Assembly: GCA_003488105.1 (NCBI GenBank)
Contig: DNMS01000022.1
Location: 449 to 12,620 of the forward strand
From: Rhodospirillaceae bacterium
GTDB taxonomy: Bacteria; Pseudomonadota; Alphaproteobacteria; Rhodospirillales_A; Casp-alpha2
Reading direction: 5' to 3'
DNA: 12,172 bases
Made by a program: the position numbers and the translations under genes. A model generated the notes under the pieces. That model searched no databases, was not told the DNA's origin, and was given only the letters and a program-made list of their open reading frames with translations. Positions 6,680 to 12,172 of the stretch are shown piece after piece (the first letter of the stretch is position 1; each line of letters begins with the position of its first letter).

Positions 6680-7207
6680 CTATCGGCCTTGGGCGGCCTC
6701 GGCGCTTTCCTCGAAGAACCGGCGCCATTCGCGGGCATCGATGTCGAAATCCGTGTAGCACACGATCTTGTCCACGGTTTCACCGTCCGACGACAAGGGC
6801 AGGCGGATGCTGGGCGCGTGCAGGCTGCGCCGGTCGATGCCGCCTTGGGCGTTATAGACGAAGGCAAGGCAGACCTTTTCTGAAACGATGCGCCGGAATT
6901 CGGCAAGCGCCGTCTTCGTGCGCGGGCTGTTGACCTCGGACAGGTGCGCGCCCGTGCGGTCGAGGGCGTGAACGGCGCCCAGGCCCGTGCCCCAGAATCG
7001 GTATTTGAAGTCGCGGCCGCCGTCAATGACGTCGGCGACGCGCATGTAGGGAATGACGTGGCCCGCCAAGTCGATCAGGCGGAAGTCGCCCCAGGCCGGG
7101 GCAAAGCAGGCCCCGCGTCGACCGTCCCAGTAGCGGTGAACCAGGCCGCAGCCGGTCTCCTGCACGTCGCCGATCGGCACTTCGCGGCTTGTAATGTCTT
7201 GAGCCAT
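6680..7207 (-). CDS. PAS_5 (DUF1457) family protein
   Basis: A 175-residue protein of the PAS_5 family (Pfam PF07310), common in Alphaproteobacteria and of unknown ligand and role. Family marks seen are GLVHRYWDGRRG, then PAWGDFRLIDLAGHVIPYMRVADVI as separate stretches, DFKYRFWGT, LDRTGAHLSEV, and a late sensor-core strand pair SIRLPLSSDG / DKIVCYTDFDI. There is no membrane segment, kinase or output domain, so it is a stand-alone cytoplasmic PAS-like protein. ATG at 7207 has GGCGGGGAC upstream as a ribosome binding site. It lies 71 bases downstream of the histidine kinase on the same strand and ends 18 bases from the convergent response regulator. It may therefore modulate that signalling pair (inference). 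Confidence 0.88.
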   Translation of the reverse strand: MAQDITSREVPIGDVQETGCGLVHRYWDGRRGACFAPAWGDFRLIDLAGHVIPYMRVADVIDGGRDFKYRFWGTGLGAVHALDRTGAHLSEVNSPRTKTALAEFRRIVSEKVCLAFVYNAQGGIDRRSLHAPSIRLPLSSDGETVDKIVCYTDFDIDAREWRRFFEESAEAAQGR

Positions 7208-7278
7208 GTCCCCGCCTTCGCCGGTTAACAGGCCCCACCATCGGTGATCATCCCAGAGATCTGGAAGCCGACCAAGGA

Positions 7279-8319
7279 CTAGTTTTCCAACGCCCCCAGG
7301 GGCGGCGGGAAGCGCACGGTCACGGTCGTGCCTTCACCCAGGATGCTGTCGATGTCGATGTCACCGTCATGGGCATCGACCAGGGACTTGACGATGGCCA
7401 GGCCGAGGCCCTTGCCGTCGCGGGCGAGGTGGGGGCTGGCGATGACCTGGGAAAACGGCTCGGCGATCGTCGGCAGTTTATCCGGGGGAATGCCGATGCC
7501 GTTGTCGCGCACGGTCAGGGCCGTCCCGCGGTCGGGCGCCGGCGCCGCGGCAAGCGCGACCGTCCCACCCCGTCCCGTGTACTTGATGGCGTTGGCGATC
7601 AGGTTGGACATGATCTGAATGGCGCAGATTTGATCGGCGTAAAGCCGCAAGGCGTCGTCGGCCATGTCGAGGACAAGCGTGATGCTTTTTTCTTCCGCCT
7701 GCGGCTGAAAGGATTTCAGGCAGGCGTCGGCCAACGGTTTCAGGGCGATCTCGGCGCGGTGGATTGGCCGCTTGCCGGCCTCGATCTCGGCGATGTCCAG
7801 GATATCGTTGACCAGGGCCAGCATGATGGCGCCGCTTTGATGGATGTCGTCGACGTATTCCGCGTATTTGGGTGCGCCCAGAGGGCCCAGATGCTGGGCT
7901 CGCAGGATATCGGAAAACCCGAGGATGGCGTTCAGGGGCGTGCGGAACTCGTGGCTCATGGTCGCCAGGAACTCGGTTTTCGCCTGGCTTGCCTGCTCCG
8001 CGCTCTCCAGGGCGTTCCGTAATTCCGCTTCGGCCCGCCGACGTTCCCGGTTTTCCGCCTCAAGCGATGCGGACAGGGCGCGGGTCAGCCAGAACACCAG
8101 CCCCCCCGTCACCAGAACATAGAACCAGCCCTTGACCGTCTGCAGCCGGTTTTCCGTTTCCGGGTCGTTGACCAAGGCGTGCAGGGTGGCGTCGGAAAAC
8201 AGGATCCATAAGGATCCGAACAGGATGTAGATGATCGTTATGCGGACGGGGGTCAGCAGCGTCGCCTCCAGAGATTGGATCTTCGAACCTCTGGCGACGC
8301 TGCCTGGTCCGATGATCAT
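7279..8319 (-). CDS. Membrane-bound sensor histidine kinase
   Basis: A 346-residue HisKA/HATPase_c kinase. Two membrane segments at about residues 26-47 ([18 protein letters not shown]) and 64-82 ([19 protein letters not shown]) bracket only about 17 non-membrane residues, so there is no large periplasmic sensor. A short charged coiled coil (about 85-112) leads to the H-box [14 protein letters not shown] with phospho-acceptor His123. The ATPase domain has an N-box [13 protein letters not shown] (Asn243), G1 DNGIGIPP, F-box EPFSQ and G2 [10 protein letters not shown]. The [10 protein letters not shown] ... LQTVKGW arrangement recurs at the N-terminus of many bacterial sensor proteins. It lacks PAS and receiver domains. 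The gene sits between xthA (109 bases upstream) and the PAS_5 gene, all on the minus strand. Pairing with the response regulator at 5972-6661 is plausible but unproven. Confidence 0.94.
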   Translation of the reverse strand: MIIGPGSVARGSKIQSLEATLLTPVRITIIYILFGSLWILFSDATLHALVNDPETENRLQTVKGWFYVLVTGGLVFWLTRALSASLEAENRERRRAEAELRNALESAEQASQAKTEFLATMSHEFRTPLNAILGFSDILRAQHLGPLGAPKYAEYVDDIHQSGAIMLALVNDILDIAEIEAGKRPIHRAEIALKPLADACLKSFQPQAEEKSITLVLDMADDALRLYADQICAIQIMSNLIANAIKYTGRGGTVALAAAPAPDRGTALTVRDNGIGIPPDKLPTIAEPFSQVIASPHLARDGKGLGLAIVKSLVDAHDGDIDIDSILGEGTTVTVRFPPPLGALEN

Positions 8320-8428
8320 TATCCCCGCGTCCCCCCGGCGGCGGGTTGGTTTTTATCCGTGAATGATTAAAGGCACGATAAGCCCCCCTGTCCAGAGTCT
8401 CGTGAGGGACGTGTCGATCCGGGACTGC

Positions 8429-9253
8429 TCAGGGAATCTCGAACACCGCGCGCACGGGGGCATGGTCCGACGGCTCCGGCCAATCGCGGGCCGCGTCATG
8501 CACGGCGGCGAAGCTGAGCGCCGGGGCGAGGGCCGTGTTGACCCAGATATGGTCGAGGCGGCGGCCCCGGTCGGCGGCGCGCCAATCGGCGGCGCGGTAG
8601 CTCCACCAGGTGAAGACCTTTTTGTCCGGGGGCACGAAGCGGCGGAGCGCGTCGGTCCAGCCATCGGCCCCGTCCGCACTGTTCGCAAGCATGTCGTTAA
8701 GCTTGTTCCGTTCGATGGGCGTGTGGGTGATGACCCGTTTCAGCCGCGCGTGCGACCACACGTCCGTTTCCAGGGGTGCGACGTTGAAGTCGCCGGTCAG
8801 CACCACGGGCAGGCCGGCCGCCGCGCGCTCCGCGAGAAAGGGGGCGAGCGCGTCGAGGAACGCCAGTTTGTGGGCGAATTTGGGATTGGCGTCCGGGTCC
8901 GGGTCGTCGCCCCCGGCCGGGACATAGAGGCTGTGGACTTCGACCGGCCCGACGCCGGTCTCGACCTTGGCGTGGATATGGCGGCAATCGTCGCGGCCCA
9001 GCCAGGGTTCGATGCGCACGTCGCTCAAGGGCCGGCGCGACAGGATGGCGACGCCGTTGTAGCCCTTCATGCCGGCGATGGCCTGATGGGGAAAACCCAT
9101 CTCGGCGATGGCGTCCACGGGAAACAGCTCGTTGACCACCTTGGTTTCCTGCAGGCACAGCACGTCGATCGCCGTGTCGGCGGCTAGGCGCGCGACCTGG
9201 TCCAGGCGCTTGCGCACGGAATTCACGTTCCAGGTGGCGACGGTGAAGGGCAT
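8429..9253 (-). CDS. xthA: Exodeoxyribonuclease III (AP endonuclease)
   Basis: A 274-residue enzyme of the ExoIII/APE1 family. It cleaves DNA 5' of abasic sites and removes 3' blocking groups in base excision repair, and acts as a 3'-5' exonuclease. All catalytic motifs are visible: ATWNVNSVRKRL at the start, CLQETKV with metal-binding Glu36, GYNGVAILSR, SLYVPAG with Tyr110, LTGDFNVAP with Asp155 and Asn157, RRLDHIWVN with Asp234 and the closing SDHAPV with Asp263-His264. ATG at 9253 begins the family-typical MPFTVATWNVNS. A longer frame to 9352 adds a Pro-rich, non-conserved stretch and was not used. Downstream lie the kinase and PAS genes; upstream is the AT-rich insert separating it from lolA. 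Confidence 0.96.
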   Translation of the reverse strand: MPFTVATWNVNSVRKRLDQVARLAADTAIDVLCLQETKVVNELFPVDAIAEMGFPHQAIAGMKGYNGVAILSRRPLSDVRIEPWLGRDDCRHIHAKVETGVGPVEVHSLYVPAGGDDPDPDANPKFAHKLAFLDALAPFLAERAAAGLPVVLTGDFNVAPLETDVWSHARLKRVITHTPIERNKLNDMLANSADGADGWTDALRRFVPPDKKVFTWWSYRAADWRAADRGRRLDHIWVNTALAPALSFAAVHDAARDWPEPSDHAPVRAVFEIP

Positions 9254-9328
9254 GGACCCTGGTAGCGGGGATCGGGCGGGCGGACAAGCGGTGTGGTGAT
9301 AGGTGCGCAATGGATTTGGTAAAAAGAT

Positions 9329-9346
9329 GCGCCCAGCGGGGGAGGG
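9329..9346. repeat. Left copy of an 18-base near-repeat shared with the lolA terminator
   Basis: GCGCCCAGCGGGGGAGGG here matches GCGCCCGGCGGGGGAGGG at 10381-10398 in 17 of 18 bases, same orientation, and both are preceded by an AAAAGA stretch. In the right copy the sequence is the 5' arm and loop of a long terminator hairpin. In the left copy only a 4-base arm (CAGC/GCTG, ending 9349) remains before the sequence changes to AT-richer DNA. The two copies flank the orphan membrane gene. Confidence 0.5.
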
Positions 9347-9400
9347 CTGCAAATCCTAAGGGGAATTGCGACATTAGGCAGCAAACACACCTAACACCAC

Positions 9401-9472
9401 AGGAGGTTCTTCGGAATGAGTATGAAATCAGGCATTATTGCAGGTCATGGGAAACCGACGCGCGCAACTTAG
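9401..9472 (+). CDS. 18-codon ORF with perfect Shine-Dalgarno, overlapping the membrane-protein start (leader peptide or displaced true start)
   Basis: AGGAGG (9401-9406) lies nine bases before an ATG at 9416. The ORF from 9416 encodes MSMKSGIIAGHGKPTRAT and stops at TAG 9470-9472, inside the 5' end of the next gene in a different frame. This is the strongest ribosome binding site seen in the segment, whereas the start of the membrane protein itself has a poor one. Either the ORF is a leader whose translation is coupled to the membrane protein, or it is the true N-terminus thrown out of frame by one extra base. Removing one T around 9469-9470 would give ...KPTRATRQALSGLSGLF and join the frames. 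The listed span includes the ribosome binding site. Confidence 0.45.
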   Translation, partial: RRFFGMSMKSGIIAGHGKPTRAT

Positions 9473-10100
9473 GCAGGCCCTATCCGGATTATCGGGGCTT
9501 TTTCTTTTATTTGTCATTGGCCCGCTAATTTCTGAGTTTGTTATCAAGTGGGCCGAGGAAGAGGGAGCTTACAACGAACCCTCAAAGCGAGTTGCTAGCG
9601 TAATGGATTGGCTGGCGGCGATTACGGGGAATTGGTGGTTTGCCATTGCGTTTGGCTTCGTGGCGGGCGGCACAATTTTTATGTGGGTTGACTATTTTAT
9701 CCGCCAAAGGGTGAGGCCCGGCACTCAGGAGCATACAAAATATCCAATAGACCCAACTAATGAACAGCTTCGTGATCTGTCTAAACAGATTGATGCCGTT
9801 AAATCTTTAGTTGATGAAATGTCCCTGTTGAAGGGTGACGACCATGCAACAGCTGACGTGTTCCACGAAGTAATGGCTCTATTCGTTGTATTGGTAAAAT
9901 TCGGCGTTTCAACGCCCCTTATCTATATCAAGGATGGCAAACATCAAACAAAGCAGGAGCAGATAGTGGCCGAAACATTTAACGCGGATGTGTATAAATA
10001 TCTTGCTGCAATTGCTCCAGCCGCACGGATTGGTGACCTTGTACATATAAGGAGCATGGCTGATATTGCCGTTAAGAATTTCGGGTCGAAAAATGACTGA
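9447..10100 (+). CDS. Orphan two-helix membrane protein of unknown function (AT-richer, likely acquired)
   Basis: I do not recognise a family. From ATG 9447 the protein has 217 residues; a TTG at 9438 would add three. A basic N-terminus (NRRAQLRQ) precedes helix 1 at about residues 16-35 (GLFLLFVIGPLISEFVI). A short acidic loop follows, then helix 2 at about 62-83 (WWFAIAFGFVAGGTIFMWV) ending in basic RQRVRPG. The remaining 130 residues are soluble, with a possible coiled coil (NEQLRDLSKQIDAVKSLVDE, about 108-127) and a mixed domain to the end. The basic residues predict both termini in the cytoplasm. Codon use is much AT-richer than in its neighbours, and the gene interrupts the xthA-lolA interval on the opposite strand, which suggests horizontal gain. 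No partner gene, integrase or toxin/antitoxin motif is present. Confidence 0.7.
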   Translation: MGNRRAQLRQALSGLSGLFLLFVIGPLISEFVIKWAEEEGAYNEPSKRVASVMDWLAAITGNWWFAIAFGFVAGGTIFMWVDYFIRQRVRPGTQEHTKYPIDPTNEQLRDLSKQIDAVKSLVDEMSLLKGDDHATADVFHEVMALFVVLVKFGVSTPLIYIKDGKHQTKQEQIVAETFNADVYKYLAAIAPAARIGDLVHIRSMADIAVKNFGSKND

Positions 10101-10290
10101 CTAGTCTATTTGCCCTTTTCTTAAACTAATCGCTTCAACACGACGGACAGAGAACACTGCTGTGGCCCCGCCTTCGGGAAATCTTGTTGATCACACTTCT
10201 CTCAACTTATTTCACGCCAGCATCCGCCAGTTTTGATAGTTAATAATCTTCCATTCAAGTTCAGCAAAAAGGATGCTCCTAATGGGGGAT
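10101..10290. other. AT-rich intergenic stretch after the membrane gene
   Basis: No credible gene on either strand. It has several T/A-rich runs and a weak AGGA/TCCT fold near 10270-10280, but no clear terminator for the plus-strand gene, no tRNA-like structure and no tandem repeat. Base composition returns to the GC-rich background after about 10290. Confidence 0.5.
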
Positions 10291-10333
10291 CGCAAATCCC
10301 GAGGGAGCCGGAGGTTCCCGACGACGATTTGCG
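10291..10333. repeat. Inverted repeat CGCAAATC / GATTTGCG at the right edge of the AT-rich segment
   Basis: CGCAAATC (10291-10298) and GATTTGCG (10326-10333) are perfect 8-base inverted arms. Inside them GGGA (10303-10306) and TCCC form a possible second short stem. Neither strand has a T tract next to it, so it is not a standard terminator. The left arm with its continuation (GCAAATCCCGAGGG) resembles GCAAATCCTAAGGG at 9349-9362 on the other side of the membrane gene. Confidence 0.4.
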
Positions 10334-10370
10334 TCAAAAGAAAACCCGACCTCCCATCCACCGGCCCAGG

Positions 10371-10410
10371 CAAAAGAGAAGCGCCCGGCGGGGGAGGGGC
10401 CGGGCGCTTC
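10371..10410 (-). terminator. Strong rho-independent terminator, probably for lolA
   Basis: GAAGCGCCCGGC (10378-10389) and GCCGGGCGCTTC (10399-10410) form a perfect 12-base stem with a nine-base loop GGGGGAGGG. On the minus strand the hairpin is followed at once by TCTTTTGCC, the expected T tract, so it ends transcripts from lolA (stop at 10579). The plus side lacks a T tract. This implies a 3' untranslated region of about 170-200 bases after lolA. Confidence 0.75.
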
Positions 10411-10448
10411 AACTCCATCTTAGGGAGCTGCCGGGCTGGCGAGGGGGG

Positions 10449-10483
10449 CGCGCCGCCCGGCGGCGCGGCATCATTGGCCGCGC
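10449..10483. other. Two overlapping, mutually exclusive GC hairpins downstream of lolA
   Basis: Arms CGCGCCGC (10449-10456) and GCGGCGCG (10460-10467) form one stem with a three-base loop. GCGCGGC (10463-10469) and GCCGCGC (10477-10483) form another with a seven-base loop. They share 10463-10467, so only one can form at a time. No gene lies in this stretch on either strand. Confidence 0.4.
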
Positions 10484-10525
10484 TGTATGACTCCATATGG
10501 GACTGAATGGCGCCGTGTACCAGGG

Positions 10526-10565
10526 GCATTTTTTTGCCATCAGATATGCATTTTGCGCATATCTG
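10526..10565. other. Palindromic pair next to the lolA stop
   Basis: CAGATATGC (10541-10549) and GCATATCTG (10557-10565) form a perfect 9-base stem with loop ATTTTGC, only 14 bases past the lolA stop. Beside it GGCATTTTTTTGCC (about 10525-10538) is a second small inverted repeat around a T run. On the minus strand the run is A, not T, so this is not a normal terminator. It could protect the lolA 3' end or be an operator. Confidence 0.4.
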
Positions 10566-10578
10566 GCGCGGACCCCGG

Positions 10579-11235
10579 CTAATCGCCGCTGCGGGTCTGC
10601 TCGAACTCGGGCACGGTGAACAGCTTGGGGTCGATCTGGCCGCCGTAGAAGGGATCGGTCAACACGATGTCGGTGATCGTGCCCTGGGCATCGACCACGG
10701 ACCATTTACGTAAACTCATCGGATTGGTGCGGAAGATCAGGGTCAGCCGCCCGGCGAAGGGATCGGCGCGCTCGCCCACGGTCAGGAACACCGCGCCGTC
10801 CTCCTCCGCGGCCTCGTAAAAGGCGACGCGTTTGGGATCGAAGCGGATGTTTCCGTTCAGCAGAAAGGCGGCCGGAGTGTCGTCGACGGGAATATGGGTG
10901 ACGTTCTTCAGTTCCTTGTCGATGTAACTGAGGAACTCGCCGGTGGCGACGATCAGGATCGGATTGGGCGCCTTGTACTCGATACGCATCTTGCCGGGGC
11001 GGGACAGAAAGATCTGGCCTTCCGCGAACTCGTTGGTCGAGGCCTGCTGAAAAAACGTGGACTGCAGGGTGGTGATGCCGTTCAGGTAGGTTTCGACCCG
11101 GCGCACCAGGGTCTTCTGCTTGGCGCTCAGGGTAATCTCGCGCCCCTCGTCCTGGGCCCGGACGGAATCAGGGGCAAAACATAGGGGCAGGATGAGCGCC
11201 GCCGCCAGGGCGGCGCGGATAAGACATGTGACCAT
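10579..11235 (-). CDS. lolA: Outer-membrane lipoprotein carrier protein LolA
   Basis: Periplasmic chaperone that takes lipoproteins from the LolCDE transporter and delivers them to the outer membrane. The 218-residue protein starts with a classic signal peptide (MVTCLIRAALAAALILPLC, cleavage likely after VRA near residue 27). The LolA fold follows: KQKTLVRRVETYLNGITTLQ, STFFQQ, EGQIFLSRPGKMRIEYKAP, ILIVATGEFLSYIDKELKNV and an LTLIFRTNPMSLRKW strand near the end. The ATG at 11235 puts the signal peptide at the N-terminus; the longer frame from 11277 adds a Pro/Tyr-rich stretch. No good ribosome binding site is visible for either. It follows ftsK by 51 bases on the same strand, so the two are probably co-transcribed, ending at the hairpin at 10378-10410. 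Confidence 0.94.
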   Translation of the reverse strand: MVTCLIRAALAAALILPLCFAPDSVRAQDEGREITLSAKQKTLVRRVETYLNGITTLQSTFFQQASTNEFAEGQIFLSRPGKMRIEYKAPNPILIVATGEFLSYIDKELKNVTHIPVDDTPAAFLLNGNIRFDPKRVAFYEAAEEDGAVFLTVGERADPFAGRLTLIFRTNPMSLRKWSVVDAQGTITDIVLTDPFYGGQIDPKLFTVPEFEQTRSGD

Positions 11236-11286
11236 GGGGGTTATGTAGGCTGGCGGGCGGGCCGGGTAAAGCGCCATGACGCCGAT

Positions 11287-12172
11287 TTAGTGGTTACCCA
11301 CCAGGACTTCGCGGCGGCCGACGCGGTCGGCGGGGCTGACGACGCCCTGTTCCTCCATGCGCTCGATCAGACGCGCGGCGCGGTTGTAGCCGATCTGCAG
11401 GTGGCGCTGCACGAAGCTGGTCGATGCCTTGCCTTCGCGGGCCACGAGGGCGACCGCCTGATCGTACAGCGCATCGCCGGAATCATTTCCGCCGCCGCTG
11501 TCGCCGAAGGTGCTGTTGTCGTCGTCGCGGGTGACGTCCTCGATGTATTCGGGTGTGCCCTGGGTTTTCAGGTGACTGACGACCTGTTCGACCTCTTCGT
11601 CGGACACGAAGGGTCCATGCACGCGGGTGATGCGCCCGCCGCCGGCCATGTACAGCATATCGCCGCGGCCGAGCAGTTGTTCCGCCCCTTGTTCGCCCAG
11701 GATGGTGCGGCTGTCGATCTTCGACGTGACCTGGAAGGAAATGCGGGTCGGGAAGTTGGCCTTGATGGTGCCGGTGATGACGTCGACGGACGGGCCGCTG
11801 GGTCGCCATCATGATATGGATGCCGGCGGCCCGCGCCATCTGCGCCAGGCGTTGGATCGAGGCCTCGACGTCCTTGCCGGCGACCAGCATCAGGTCGGCC
11901 ATTTCGTCGACCACGACGACGATGAAGGGCAGGGGGTCGGTGCCCAGCGCCTGATCCTCGAACACGGGCCGGCCTTCGGCGTCGAACCCGGTCTGCACCC
12001 GGCGCGACAGCACCTCGCCCTTTTTCTTGGCTTCCTGCAGGCGGGCGTTATAGCCCTCGATGTTGCGCACGCCCAGCTGCGACATGGCGCGGTAGCGTTC
12101 TTCCATCTCGCGCACGGTCCACTTCAGGGCCACGACCGCCTTTTTCGGGTCCGTAACGACCGGCGTCAGCAA
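11287..12172 (-). CDS. ftsK: DNA translocase FtsK, C-terminal part, interrupted by a frameshift (partial)
   Basis: FtsK is a septal, hexameric DNA pump that clears and segregates the chromosome terminus and activates XerCD at dif. The window holds only the end of the motor and the gamma domain; Walker A lies beyond base 12172. From the right edge, [17 protein letters not shown], then Walker [14 protein letters not shown], then [13 protein letters not shown] are in one frame. After a one-base shift near 11791 the family sequence resumes with [38 protein letters not shown] and [12 protein letters not shown]. The DNA-reading gamma winged helix follows ([33 protein letters not shown]) to a TAA at 11287. 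Read literally, the upstream frame continues into an Arg-rich false tail that stops at 11483. The second part would lack its own proper start. lolA follows 51 bases downstream. Confidence 0.93.
11791..11791 (-). other. Single extra base causing the ftsK frameshift
   Basis: The minus strand reads CAGCGGCCCGTCCGTCGACG, giving QRP then VRRR. Dropping the plus-strand c at 11791 gives QRPSVDV, the standard FtsK continuation, and the frame then stays open to the natural stop. This is a one-base insertion next to a G/C run. A sequencing or assembly error is as likely as a real mutation. Confidence 0.85.

Noticed and set aside
9310..9528. A 72-codon plus-strand ORF at the left edge of the AT-rich segment
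   Set aside because: It overlaps the membrane gene in another frame, spans the composition boundary and looks random; a weak AGGTG precedes it.
10212..10529. A 105-codon minus-strand ORF downstream of lolA
   Set aside because: It spans the lolA terminator and the other hairpins, is Pro/Ala-rich in low-complexity fashion, and matches no family pattern.
9254..10578. tRNA gene or remnant as an integration site for the AT-rich segment
   Set aside because: No TTCGA-type T-loop with matching stem or CCA end was found on either strand.

Overview
The window is high-GC chromosomal DNA from an alphaproteobacterium, most likely a member of the Rhodospirillales or a related order. This rests on the gene families present: a DUF3576 lipoprotein beside leuS, a RibA carrying a degenerate RibB-like N-terminal half, a PAS_5-family protein, and ftsK-lolA close to xthA. 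The species cannot be named from the sequence. Most of the window is dense housekeeping DNA. One visibly AT-richer insert-like patch lies at about 9350-10290.

Layout. On the minus strand at the left are a ThiE/TenI-like gene, a DUF3576 lipoprotein and the 5' end of leuS, probably co-transcribed. yggS (PLP homeostasis) is divergent from the ThiE-like gene and convergent with an L,D-transpeptidase-like (YkuD) gene. That gene lies behind a 448-residue protein carrying seven copies of an unusual W/Q/Y repeat. Upstream of it is ribA (GTP cyclohydrolase II), with a hairpin terminator between them. A palindrome-rich divergent control region separates ribA from an OmpR/PhoB-type response regulator. 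A second minus-strand run follows: xthA (exonuclease III), then a membrane histidine kinase, then a PAS_5 protein that converges on the response regulator. The kinase, regulator and PAS protein may form a local signalling cluster.

Between xthA and lolA sits the only accessory-looking segment. It holds one AT-rich gene for a two-helix membrane protein of unknown function. An 18-codon ORF with a perfect AGGAGG ribosome binding site overlaps its start. The right flank is crowded with hairpins, including the probable lolA terminator. A short sequence at the left edge is a near copy of half of that terminator hairpin. The window ends with lolA and the 3' part of ftsK. ftsK is split by a single extra base at 11791, while the protein sequence on both sides remains conserved. 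This is either a sequencing or assembly error or a real lesion.

No tRNA, rRNA, CRISPR array, insertion sequence, transposase or integrase was seen. The most unusual items are the repeat protein (2985-4331), the xthA-lolA insert with its flanking hairpin-like repeats, and the ftsK frameshift.
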